A program made the position numbers and the translations under genes. This document shows, piece by piece, positions 1 through 6,788 of a stretch of 7,549 nucleotides of DNA. A model generated the notes under the pieces. That model ran no database searches, was not told where the DNA came from, and saw nothing but the letters and a program-made list of their open reading frames with translations. The DNA is from Solobacterium sp. (GTDB lineage: Bacteria; Bacillota_I; Bacilli_A; Erysipelotrichales; Erysipelotrichaceae), in NCBI GenBank assembly GCA_017536845.1, contig JAFWCP010000551.1, positions 1 through 7,549 on the forward strand, read 5' to 3'. The stretch's first letter is position 1. Each line of letters opens with the position of its first letter.

Positions 1-764
1 GGATACCCGGATGTATAGTCATAAATCAATCGTGATATAAACGGAATATCCATCCCTGTATGATGGTCATTTTCGTATTCTTCCAGCATGCCGGCAATAT
101 CATCGGGATTGAAGCTCATGTCAATTCTGAATGGCACCGCAATGTTCCAGGGAATGTAGGCCTTGGCTGCATGGTTATCACGGTTTCTGCTTTCCAGACA
201 GCAGATATCGGTCACACCGGCAAGGATGACAGACCGGAATGCTTTCGCATCATCGTATCTTTGCCTTCTTAGGAAGCCCGAACGAAGCCGGCCGAGAAAA
301 TCAAGAAAGCACTGATAATCATAAGCCGCATCAGCCTCGTCAATCATCAGCACCATCTTGCCGTCGATCATGCCGATCCAGTTGCTGATGATATCGAACA
401 TTTCATACATCAGTACAGTTTGCGGATTCTCAGCAAGTGCATCCAGCCGATGGATGATTTCTTCAGGCATCTTTTTCCCAGGCATACGGATCATCCGTCT
501 GCACAAGGCCCTGACAAACAGATCTTCACTTCGGAAAGACGTGCTGCTGATGAGCTGGAAATCCAGAAATATGAAAGTATGCTCATCCTTCAGGGATTCC
601 CGCAATGCTGAAAGCAATGTTGTTTTCCCATATTGCCGAGGTCTGTTGATCACAAAGTAATCCCCTCTTTCAATCATCTGCCGAACCTGTTTTACCCTTC
701 TGCTGATATCCACCATATAGTGAATATCAGGATTGCAGCAGCCACATGTATGGAAGCGTTTCAT
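1..764 (-). CDS. AAA-like P-loop ATPase, partial (C-terminus beyond left edge)
   Basis: The start is the ATG at 762-764, preceded at about 8 nt by a strong AGGAGGTGA ribosome binding site (771-779). The frame stays open to position 1, giving 254 codons. The ATPase signature is clear: a P-loop VINRPRQYGKTTLL at residues 38-51, in which the usual first glycine is replaced, and a Walker B stretch MVLMIDEAD at 137-145. A hydrophobic SVILAGVTD stretch follows where sensor 1 would lie. Phrases such as NPDIHYMVDIS before the P-loop and YIPWNIAVPFRIDMSF after it are typical of the AAA-like (AAA_35 / AAA-ATPase-like) families found in multiple copies in gut Bacillota and Bacteroidota. Full-length members are often about 400-550 residues and may carry a C-terminal nuclease-like domain, which would lie off the window. 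The N-terminus has an unusual cysteine cluster (C7, C9, C10). The cellular role of the family is unsettled. It is separated from the upstream gene by a terminator, so it is probably transcribed alone. Confidence 0.85.
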   Translation of the reverse strand, partial: MKRFHTCGCCNPDIHYMVDISRRVKQVRQMIERGDYFVINRPRQYGKTTLLSALRESLKDEHTFIFLDFQLISSTSFRSEDLFVRALCRRMIRMPGKKMPEEIIHRLDALAENPQTVLMYEMFDIISNWIGMIDGKMVLMIDEADAAYDYQCFLDFLGRLRSGFLRRQRYDDAKAFRSVILAGVTDICCLESRNRDNHAAKAYIPWNIAVPFRIDMSFNPDDIAGMLEEYENDHHTGMDIPFISRLIYDYTSGY

Positions 765-799
765 TGATGCTCACCTCCTGTGTAAAGGAACTTCTGGCT

Positions 800-828
800 A
801 CTATATCATGCTTCTGACATGCGTTTAA
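800..828 (-). promoter_or_regulatory. Putative sigma-70-type promoter for the AAA-like ATPase
   Basis: Read on the minus strand, a -10-like TATAGT (800-805) lies 17 nt after a weak -35-like TTAAAC (823-828). The -10 lies about 36 nt upstream of the ATPase start codon, and the gap is downstream of the preceding gene's terminator hairpin. The -35 match is only partial, so this is a reasonable guess rather than a firm call. Confidence 0.4.
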
Positions 829-911
829 TGTCATTCTGAAGAAGGAAAACCGGACAGGCAGGAAAGATCAGCTTTCATAAACGCAGAAAGTATTTGCATG
901 ACGCACAGAAG

Positions 912-956
912 CAGCAAACCGATGAGCTGATCTGTCAGACCGTCATCGGTTTGCTG
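912..956 (-). terminator. Hairpin, probable terminator after the zinc-ribbon gene
   Basis: A perfect 14-bp inverted repeat pairs CAGCAAACCGATGA (912-925) with TCATCGGTTTGCTG (943-956). The 17-nt loop can form a small inner CTGA/TCAG stem. It starts about 31 nt after the stop codon at 988-990 and lies between two minus-strand genes. The following T-rich tract is weak on the minus strand (CTTCTG) and better on the plus strand (TTTCTTC). It may therefore work in both directions, or be a stem that stabilises the mRNA 3' end rather than a classic intrinsic terminator. Confidence 0.55.
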
Positions 957-987
957 TTTCTTCACATATTATGCCTTATGCAGGAGC

Positions 988-1617
988 TTATTCCTCCACC
1001 CATCCATAAATCCAGAGGGTATTGGAACCGTTGCCGTAGAAGAGAATCGCCATCTCGCTTTCCTGGTCACGTCCCTTTTCAAAGGCATGCCAGACGTGTA
1101 CCTCTGTACAGTTGTTACTTTCATACGGGTTGTAGGAAATCGTATATCTATCTCCCTCCCTTACAGGTTCGAAGTGAATGCCTGCATTATACGCCAGTGC
1201 ATTCCGTTCATCATTGGGGCTTCCGTATTGCACGCTGCCGGAGGGTGTCCACAGCATATAATCTCCGCCGTACTCTGCCTGAAGGTAGACATCCATCGCA
1301 ACCGGTTCACCGGGAATGATGGTCTGAGGAGGCGCGGAACAGCTGACCACAAGATTCGCGCTGCCTGCGCCATGGTAATCATTTTTCGGCAGGCTGACTC
1401 TTTCTGTATGGGTGAGCTCTGAAGCGCTGTAGTAATAAGAAGCGTATCCGTCCGTGCCGATCTCATTCTCCGAGCTCGTCACATTGGTCTCCTTAAGCTG
1501 CCAGTAACCTCCCTTCTTCTGAACGGTGTCATTGCCGGCTGGTTCTTCCGACGCATGATTTTCAACTTCCACAGTCCCCGGCTGAACTGGTTCCTCTTCA
1601 TGGATGAGCCGTTCCAT
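988..1617 (-). pseudogene. C-terminal part of the zinc-ribbon membrane protein, separated by an in-frame stop
   Basis: This 209-residue open frame is in exactly the same phase as the upstream zinc-ribbon protein. After that protein's TAA (1684-1686), 22 sense codons run without a break to the ATG at 1615-1617. Those codons read as a helix continuing the protein, with the stretch EALQRFLKYLRQYGLLKEGM. The ATG has only a poorly spaced AAGGAGG about 2 nt away, and the 22 codons contain no other ATG, GTG or TTG, so independent translation looks weak. The first 40 residues or so are an acidic, Pro/Glu-rich linker. The rest is rich in Tyr, Gly, Ser and beta-prone residues and resembles a beta-sandwich, ending in TLWIYGWVEE. 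Its function is unknown. Since the long protein is membrane-anchored, this would be its outermost domain. Alternatives are a genuine two-gene split, stop-codon readthrough, or a sequencing error at the stop. Confidence 0.6.
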
Positions 1618-1683
1618 TCCCTCCTTGAGCAGGCCGTACTGTCTGAGGTATTTCAGGAAACGCTGCAGGGCTTCCTGGCGGCC

Positions 1684-3621
1684 TTATTCCACAACGTCTG
1701 TCGCCCACCATTTAAGCAGGTCACCCCAGTTGAATTCCCCTCTCTCTGCTCCTGCCATCAATGCTTCCTCATTTACAAACTGACTCAGGAAGCTGCGGGT
1801 TTTTATGAGCCGCTCCATCCGGTCTTCCAGATCAAACTGTTTCCCGAAGGCATTCTCGCCGAAGAATTCACTGCAGTGACCAGACTTCAGCAGTCCGTTT
1901 TTCAGCATGGTATTTACGCTGATCCGCTCATACTCTTTGATCTTTTCCGCTTCCGCCTCCTGGGCAAGCCTGGTGTCAAAGTAGTCAATCAGGGCGTCTT
2001 TTGCCCGGCCTTCAAAGACATCGCGGTACTTTTCCTTCAGATCTTTATAATCCTCAAAGCTCCAGCCATACTTATCGCAGACCTCTTTGATCTGGTACAG
2101 GTTATAGAAGCGCTCGATCATCTTGCCGCCGCCGAAGCCACTTGCCGTGCTTAAGTATTCCAGAAAGGTTTCCTTGTCCTGTGCGATGACATAATTGCCC
2201 CAGAGATCCTCAGCCCCGTTTTTATAGATCTGGTACAATTCCTCGATTTCATTTGTTTTCCAGTTGATGAAGGCCAGATCCGCCTGTCTTGCGGCATAGA
2301 CCACGGCCTTTGTTGCCAGATCCACCTTGGGATCAAGACCCATCATGATTGAGCCAAGCTCCTGCCCGGCGGATTTCCAGTCTTTTTCCGTCAGATAGGC
2401 TGTCATTCTGACCAGGGCGTTGGTGTTGCTGAGAAGGGCGTTTGCTGTTGGCTCCACGGTATCATTGTCCAGAACATCGCCAAGGTCTTTTGAATAGCCG
2501 AGTTCCTCCCAGCAGTTCATGATGGCATAGGTCGTGGCATCCTGCACGCTTCCTGATATGCCTTCCTTATCTCCTTCCAGCACGGCTCTGGTCATGCCCG
2601 TGGTCAGGCTGGTGATGGATTCAATCATGTCTCCTGCTTCATTAGGATCAATGTCGTCGCCCTTAAACTTTCCGCCGAGGTAATTGACGACACTCAGAAT
2701 CAGATCTTTTTCCGCTTCTTTTTTCAGCCCCAGAGCCTCAACCCTGGACCTGACGTAAGGCTCCAGAGCTTCTGCCGCCTGCTTTCTCTCGTCACGTTCC
2801 ACGGCAAGCTTCTTTGCGTATTTGTCCAGAAAGGCTTCAATTTGTCCTTCGTCGGTAAACTTTCCGCTTCCGACCTTCGAAAAATGCGGCAGACGGACCG
2901 ACATGGTATGGCCGGCCAGATCAAACTGATCCGGCCACAGATATCTGAAGCCGCCGTTTACGTCATCAAAATACATGAAGACAAGCCTGTCCAGTTCCTC
3001 CTCTTTCTCAGGCAGAGGAACGGTATACAGCACATCACTGCTGAAGACAGCTCCATTGTAGGTATCACATTTCACCTCTACCGGTGTCTGCAGCAGGGTA
3101 AATGTATCCTTCCGTTCGACCCGTTTCAGATCATCATTGCTAAGAGGTGTGACGGAAACTCTGGATCCATCCGCGAAAGTGCCGTTTTCAACGTCCAGCC
3201 GGTATCCCGTTTCGGAAATGCTGCCAAGGGAGGTGTCCATTCCCTTTTCATAGGCGGACACCGTTATCTCCGACGCTTTAACCGATGAACCGGACTTCTT
3301 CTGATGTTCCAGCTGAAACTGTTCCCAGGCCCTTTCCTCCTGTTCTCTGAATCTGGCATACTTGATTTCTTCCATGATATGTCCGCCAACGAAGATGCCC
3401 CCGACTGCCAGTGCGACAAGAAGCAGGACAAGAATCGGTCCCATCCTTCCGGCTTTCGGTGCCTTTCTTTCCCTGACAGGTGTCTGTTCATAGACAGGCT
3501 GGTGCTTTGTTCCCTTCGGTTCGACGATGCCGCTTTCACAGCCGCAATTGCTGCAGAAACGTGCGCTTATGGGCATTTTTCTTCCGCATTGTCTGCAGTA
3601 CTTGAATTTTTCTTCTGCCAT
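1684..3621 (-). CDS. Zinc-ribbon, single-pass membrane protein with large extracytoplasmic region
   Basis: The 645-residue product starts at the ATG 3619-3621, with a strong GAGGAGGAG ribosome binding site (about 3626-3635). It opens with a CxxC-x10-CxxC zinc ribbon (C9, C12, C23, C26). A basic, flexible linker follows (about 33-60), then one hydrophobic helix, GPILVLLLVALAVGGIFVGG (about 61-80). The ribbon should be cytoplasmic by the positive-inside pattern (RERKAPKAGR before the helix) and the rest outside. Residues of about 118-255 are beta-prone, with FADGSRVSVTPL near 149-160 and MSVRLPHFSKVG near the end. The remainder is charged and helical. Zinc-ribbon plus one membrane helix plus a variable exterior is a common Bacillota layout, often suspected to sense envelope state, but no specific function can be assigned. 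The frame continues in phase after the TAA, so the natural gene is probably 991-3621 with a premature stop. Confidence 0.8.
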   Translation of the reverse strand: MAEEKFKYCRQCGRKMPISARFCSNCGCESGIVEPKGTKHQPVYEQTPVRERKAPKAGRMGPILVLLLVALAVGGIFVGGHIMEEIKYARFREQEERAWEQFQLEHQKKSGSSVKASEITVSAYEKGMDTSLGSISETGYRLDVENGTFADGSRVSVTPLSNDDLKRVERKDTFTLLQTPVEVKCDTYNGAVFSSDVLYTVPLPEKEEELDRLVFMYFDDVNGGFRYLWPDQFDLAGHTMSVRLPHFSKVGSGKFTDEGQIEAFLDKYAKKLAVERDERKQAAEALEPYVRSRVEALGLKKEAEKDLILSVVNYLGGKFKGDDIDPNEAGDMIESITSLTTGMTRAVLEGDKEGISGSVQDATTYAIMNCWEELGYSKDLGDVLDNDTVEPTANALLSNTNALVRMTAYLTEKDWKSAGQELGSIMMGLDPKVDLATKAVVYAARQADLAFINWKTNEIEELYQIYKNGAEDLWGNYVIAQDKETFLEYLSTASGFGGGKMIERFYNLYQIKEVCDKYGWSFEDYKDLKEKYRDVFEGRAKDALIDYFDTRLAQEAEAEKIKEYERISVNTMLKNGLLKSGHCSEFFGENAFGKQFDLEDRMERLIKTRSFLSQFVNEEALMAGAERGEFNWGDLLKWWATDVVE

Positions 3622-3689
3622 CGTATCTCCTCCTCATGCTCTGTTTCATCTTTTTTCGTTTTCTTGTCATTGAAGTGACAGGATTTCTG

Positions 3690-3710
3690 CAGAACAGTTT
3701 CCCTGTCCTG
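3690..3710 (-). promoter_or_regulatory. Hairpin in the leader of the zinc-ribbon gene
   Basis: On the minus strand CAGGACAG (3703-3710) pairs with CTGTTCTG (3690-3697) around a GGAAA loop, with one G-U pair. A second pairing is possible in which GACAGGA in the same segment binds TCCTGTC (about 3676-3682), so two alternative folds compete. It lies about 70-90 nt upstream of the start codon at 3621. No known riboswitch or attenuator pattern is recognised and no T-tract follows. Confidence 0.2.
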
Positions 3711-3830
3711 TCCCCGATAAACACCTTTTCCGATCCTGAAATGCCATTCCGACCGGAAAACTCAGGCGGATGCATCCTGCCGTCATTCCTTCTATTTATG
3801 CTTCTTCATTACTGTAAGCAGCATTTCATA

Positions 3831-3845
3831 TATATTACTAATATA
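3831..3845. promoter_or_regulatory. AT-rich 15-bp dyad, possible operator
   Basis: TATATTA-C-TAATATA is a perfect 7+1+7 palindrome in the AT-rich part of the gap, between the zinc-ribbon gene leader and the decayed antitoxin gene. On the minus strand a consensus -10 hexamer TATAAT (3856-3861) lies just upstream of it, but no acceptable -35 sits 16-18 nt before that hexamer. If the -10 is used, the zinc-ribbon mRNA would carry a leader of roughly 230 nt and the dyad would overlap its start. AT-rich DNA produces such palindromes by chance, so confidence is low. Confidence 0.25.
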
Positions 3846-4045
3846 GTTTATAGCTATTATACAGGATAGAAGATTGCACACTGCCATGACTGATATTTGT
3901 CAATGACATTTTCATGGCACAGACAGCAAACGCAGAAAGGAAGAAATCCTGACCTGCCCCACCGCAGGGAATCCTGAAGCCGGATATCGCCAGACTGCTT
4001 TCCAGACTGTCCGCAAGCGGAGCATGCTGAAAGACTGACAGCATC

Positions 4046-4207
4046 ATGCCTGATGCCATTACGATCGGCAGTCAGGGCGGATGGATGGAAATCGAATTTG
4101 AGGTGATAGGTCCTGCCGAAAACCGAAAGCCGCATCTGATGAAATCCATCCAGCAGCATAACGAAGGGAAAGGCACTGCCCACGAGTTGATTGAGGAAGA
4201 TGAATAA
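4046..4207 (+). pseudogene. Remnant of YefM/Phd-type antitoxin gene (C-terminal part only)
   Basis: The plus-strand frame ending at TAA 4205-4207 reads ENRKPHLMKSIQQHNEGKGT followed by AHELIEEDE. This matches the toxin-binding C-terminus typical of YefM/Phd antitoxins (a helix of the form ...LxxSIxQxxxGKG...ELIE). It sits directly in front of a YoeB-type toxin frame and overlaps it by 8 nt (ATGAATAA), the standard order and coupling for this operon. Upstream the frame is open only back to a TGA at 4028-4030. The N-terminal DNA-binding half, about 45 residues in the family, is not recognisable, and the ATG at 4046 has no ribosome binding site. Residues before ENRK (MPDAITIGSQGGWMEIEFEV) do not clearly fit the family. 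The piece is therefore best read as a broken gene. The true left limit is unknown. Confidence 0.6.
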
Positions 4208-4400
4208 GATCTGGTCCGACGAAGCCTGGGAGGATTACCTGTATTGGCAGACGCAGGACAAGAAAACCCTCAAGCGTATGAACGCGCTCGTTAAGGATAT
4301 TGACCGAAACGCCCCGCTGGAAGCACTGAAAGGAAACCTGCATGGCTTCTTCAGCTGCAGGATTAGTGAGAAGGATCCCACCCAGGTGCAGAACACCTGA
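4200..4400 (+). pseudogene. yoeB: YoeB-family toxin gene, internally deleted and truncated
   Basis: YoeB (Txe/YoeB, RelE superfamily) is a ribosome-dependent mRNA endonuclease. The frame from ATG 4200 begins MNKIWSDEAWEDYLYWQTQD, an excellent match to the YoeB N-terminus, with a GAGGAAG ribosome binding site at 4193-4199. It then departs from the family in three ways. First, the conserved segment between PLE and ALKGNL (GKGKPE in E. coli YoeB) is missing, consistent with an 18-bp in-frame deletion between repeated GAA codons. Second, the conserved SRRI reads SCRI. Third, after EKD the sequence is unrelated (PTQVQNT, stop), so the RLVY...CRxHY part carrying catalytic Arg65 and His83 (E. coli numbering) is gone. 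The 66-residue product, against the usual 84 or so, should be inactive as an RNase. A start at TTG 4191 is in frame but unlikely. It is certainly derived from yoeB; loss of function is an inference from the missing residues. Confidence 0.85.
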
Positions 4401-4411
4401 GCGGGGTTTTT
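4383..4411 (+). terminator. Rho-independent terminator at the end of the yoeB remnant
   Basis: CAGGTG (4383-4388) pairs with CACCTG (4394-4399) around a CAGAA loop. Outer CCC (4377-4379) can pair with GGG (4403-4405), and five T residues follow at 4407-4411. The stop codon of the truncated toxin frame (4398-4400) lies inside the right arm. An intact toxin gene would normally end before its terminator, so this placement supports a deletion that fused mid-yoeB to downstream DNA. Confidence 0.6.
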
Positions 4412-4828
4412 CGTGTTCAAAACACATCAAGCTGTTCCTGACCGGGGCGTGGGGCAATCCCCCTTTTTCAGTCATTCCTTTGTCCTTGGACGGTATGTCG
4501 CAGCACCGCCAGAGAAACAATGGCACAGGCTTATGTGGCGCATCTTGCTTTTCCGGGAATAAGGACAGCCTGTGTACTCCGGAACACAATCAACAATCTA
4601 TTCCTGCATTGGTATGGTATATCAATCACAGTGCAGCATCCTGAATCAGAATACATGCCATGATAAATGGTGCGGCTAAACTGTGTCCGTACAGCAGGGT
4701 TTTCGCCTGATTGCTTCTCCTGGGCTGATTTTTGCACTTTTTCTCAATGAAATGCAGATTGAATCGGAAACGGGCTTTGCGTATTGGTCAGAACCTGTCA
4801 GCAGCGTCCCTTTTTGGCGAGGATTGAT
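4412..4828. other. Gene-free stretch between yoeB remnant and SWIM gene
   Basis: Both strands were read and no reading frame here has a ribosome binding site plus a recognisable protein. Apart from the weak terminator at its left end, only small inverted repeats are visible, such as GTGTT-CAA-AACAC at 4413-4425. The missing C-terminal coding part of yoeB was not found in any frame here. No clear terminator follows the SWIM gene stop at 4829. The stretch may be decayed sequence of the same age as the toxin remnant. Confidence 0.5.
4444..4468 (+). terminator. Possible second, weak terminator
   Basis: A short G/C stem GGGG (4451-4454) with CCCC (4459-4462 or 4460-4463) and a small CAAT-type loop is followed at once by five T residues (4464-4468). 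Another GGGG at 4444-4447 could pair instead. The stem is only 4 bp, so this is tentative. It would act in tandem with the hairpin just upstream. Confidence 0.3.
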
Positions 4829-6565
4829 TTACTGCTGCAAGGCTGCCTGCCTTTTTACCTTCAGCTCATACTGGACTTCTTTGAGCATGGCCTGCATGGA
4901 CTTACGGGTCGGATAGCCAATCTTCCACTTTGCGATGATGAGGTCCACAGTGTCTTCAGCCCCCGGAATGTCTGCTGTATCAAGAAGACAGCGTTTCATC
5001 TTTGCATAAAGGGAATTGCATGGATGTTCCATGATCAGTTCATCAAGATGTGCGACATACAGTTTCAGCAGTTTTTCCGGGCATTGTTTTTTCAATACGG
5101 GATAATAATTCTGAATGACAGAAAACGGGTGGTGTTTCAGTACATCGACAAGCTTCTGATACTGCTTTTCTTCATAATAGATCTGTGGTCCTTTGTCGGG
5201 ATATCTGCGAATATAGGTTTCCCGCAGAACTTCCCAGTTTTCAGGATCACTGAGTTCCCGAAGCCTTTGGAGCAGGCTGCTGTCTTTTTCGCCTTGATTG
5301 ATCAGAAGATCTTCCAGCGTTTCTTTTTCCTGTTCCGTATTGCCGGTTTTCCGGCAGATTTCAAGCAGCTTTTTCTTCCATTCGGTGATTTTCCATCTTA
5401 CTGTTTCCTGAAGACAGAGAGCTTTGATGAGCCTTTCTGCGGATGCCCAGTCCTGTGCTTCTTCTGCCTGCGCCAGACGAAGTTCCATAACGGCAGGAAG
5501 ATCTTCATGTGCCTGCAGCCAGTGTTCATATTCATCTGTCGTATCACCGGTTTTTTCCAGAAGCTCCCTGTATTTCTTCAGCAGTCCGGATGCAGTATAG
5601 TCGGGAAGGTCAGGATTGTTGAGGCGGTTTCGTACATCATCAAGGATCGGCAGCAGGTAGCGGGGATTGCTGAAGGAATTCTCCATCAGGGTTTCAATAT
5701 TCTCCTTGATCATCATCCCCTCATATACCGGCATATTCTCTACAAACCATTGATGCATCCTCTCCTGCAGATCTTCCGGTGCCTTGGAAATGGCCTGGTT
5801 CCAGTACGCTTCAATTTCAAATGCGATGTCAGAATGCTCACCGTTGGATCCATCCATCTCCACATTTTCAAGGACATGGGCTGCTCTGTCCAGAGAAAGG
5901 AATGCAATCCAGTACACCCCTTTGTCGATCATGGGCTGCACAAGATCATTCAGCACGCCCATGAAAGAGTCGACATATTCGTGACCCTCCTTCCAGCCAA
6001 TGAATCCATATCTGTCACCGCATACGTACGCAAGATTTTCCAAAGACAGCTCAACACGGTTAACATCCGCCTCTGTTGCTTTGCTCTTTCTGTATCTGTT
6101 GAAAATCCTGTCCCTGATATTCGGGTTCTCCTCTGCAATCCGGCTGAGTTCTTCCCGCAGCTGATCTTCCGTCATTGCGGCAAGGATATCGCTGAAGGAT
6201 TCGGAAGAAGCGGGTGTTTCAGAAGAAGAATCATATTCATATTCTTCTTCGTCGTATTCATCCTCATCTTCATAATCATCTTCCGTATCAGCAGGATCCA
6301 TTTCTTCTTCGGTGATTTTTAAGAGCAATGCTGCCATATGCTTGCAGTAATTGCCGTCCTCCGCATAGGGGCAGTCGCATTCCATATCAGAGATTTCATC
6401 CCCATCCATATGAATTTCCGTTTCATAGACATCACTGCCGTATACCAGGGCTTTGTAGCCGTCTTTTGTCTTTTTCACCGGGCCTACTTTGCCTCTGAAA
6501 TAATAGTCTTCTCCTCTGTCCAATACTCTGCCCGAGAACATATCTACCCAGTCATCGTTGATCAT
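4829..6565 (-). CDS. SWIM zinc-finger protein with acidic linker and helical repeat region
   Basis: The 578-residue protein starts at ATG 6563-6565, with GGAGGG about 5 nt upstream. Residues 1-60 form the region usually found before a SWIM finger (GEDYYFRGKV, then a beta-rich part). The finger itself is CDCPYAEDGNYCKH, with C63, C65, C74 and H76 as CxCx8CxH metal ligands. A strongly acidic, Tyr-rich linker follows (about 86-112, almost only Glu, Asp and Tyr), then a Ser/Thr/Pro/Glu patch. From about 125 to the end the protein is helical and charged, in a pattern like TPR or similar solenoid repeats, and it ends with a basic tail (KVKRQAALQQ). SWIM fingers bind nucleic acid or protein partners. 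Bacterial stand-alone SWIM proteins of this length are widespread in Bacillota but have no settled role. No SWI2/SNF2 helicase partner is visible next to it. The acidic tract could mimic nucleic acid, but this is only inference. Confidence 0.9.
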   Translation of the reverse strand: MINDDWVDMFSGRVLDRGEDYYFRGKVGPVKKTKDGYKALVYGSDVYETEIHMDGDEISDMECDCPYAEDGNYCKHMAALLLKITEEEMDPADTEDDYEDEDEYDEEEYEYDSSSETPASSESFSDILAAMTEDQLREELSRIAEENPNIRDRIFNRYRKSKATEADVNRVELSLENLAYVCGDRYGFIGWKEGHEYVDSFMGVLNDLVQPMIDKGVYWIAFLSLDRAAHVLENVEMDGSNGEHSDIAFEIEAYWNQAISKAPEDLQERMHQWFVENMPVYEGMMIKENIETLMENSFSNPRYLLPILDDVRNRLNNPDLPDYTASGLLKKYRELLEKTGDTTDEYEHWLQAHEDLPAVMELRLAQAEEAQDWASAERLIKALCLQETVRWKITEWKKKLLEICRKTGNTEQEKETLEDLLINQGEKDSSLLQRLRELSDPENWEVLRETYIRRYPDKGPQIYYEEKQYQKLVDVLKHHPFSVIQNYYPVLKKQCPEKLLKLYVAHLDELIMEHPCNSLYAKMKRCLLDTADIPGAEDTVDLIIAKWKIGYPTRKSMQAMLKEVQYELKVKRQAALQQ

Positions 6566-6704
6566 ACTTCCCTCCGTACGTCGTCTGAACGCACATTCTT
6601 TTCATAACTTTACCACATCATCTGTCTGCTTCGAACCGGAAATCAAAGACATGCTGAGGTTCAGATTCAGCAAAGCCAATGAGTGGTGTGACAGATGGCC
6701 ATCA

Positions 6705-6756
6705 CAGCCGGTTTTGTTTCCTTCGAAAGATACAGGTACCTAACCTTCACCGGCTG
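6705..6756. repeat. 8-bp inverted repeat in the gap after the right-edge gene
   Basis: CAGCCGGT (6705-6712) and ACCGGCTG (6749-6756) are perfectly complementary, separated by 36 nt that contain small palindromes (TTCGAA, GGTACC). It lies 33 nt after the stop of the right-edge gene. No T-tract follows on the minus strand, so it is a weak terminator candidate at best and may be chance. Confidence 0.25.
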
Positions 6757-6788
6757 ATAACAGCGTATGGAACCCCCTTCCCTGCGGG

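Larger units (their letters stand above)
3622..4045. other. Intergenic region without an intact gene
   Basis: No convincing reading frame was found on either strand. The left half is the leader of the minus-strand zinc-ribbon gene (ribosome binding site, hairpin, AT-rich dyad and TATAAT). The right half (about 3880-4045) precedes the antitoxin remnant on the plus strand, and its three plus frames are all broken by stops. An N-terminal half of a YefM/Phd protein would be expected here if the toxin-antitoxin locus were whole. I could not recognise one in any frame, which suggests it was deleted or has decayed. Confidence 0.5.

Noticed and set aside
894..1319. Plus-strand open frame of 141 codons
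   Set aside because: It overlaps the terminator hairpin and the minus-strand C-terminal domain, and its composition (many Arg, His, Pro) fits reverse-strand coding.
1555..2154. Plus-strand open frame of 199 codons opposite the zinc-ribbon gene
   Set aside because: It is antisense to well-supported coding sequence and spans the end of that gene with no ribosome binding site or motif. It is a shadow.
3536..3775. Minus-strand open frame overlapping the start of the zinc-ribbon gene
   Set aside because: It overlaps the zinc-ribbon coding region in another frame, has no good ribosome binding site, and reads as basic low-information sequence. This stretch is better explained as leader.
4191..4199. 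TTG at 4191 as the start of the YoeB frame
   Set aside because: The ATG at 4200 gives the family-typical MNKIW start, is preceded by GAGGAAG at the right distance, and overlaps the antitoxin stop as in other yefM-yoeB pairs.
4059..4589. Minus-strand open frame of 176 codons across the toxin-antitoxin remnant
   Set aside because: It runs opposite the clear YoeB sequence and through both terminators, and its translation resembles no family.
4784..6322. Long plus-strand open frame of 512 codons opposite the SWIM gene
   Set aside because: It lies wholly antisense to a clear SWIM zinc-finger gene. Its translation is rich in Phe, Cys and Ile as expected from reversed Glu/Lys-rich coding, and it has no family motif.
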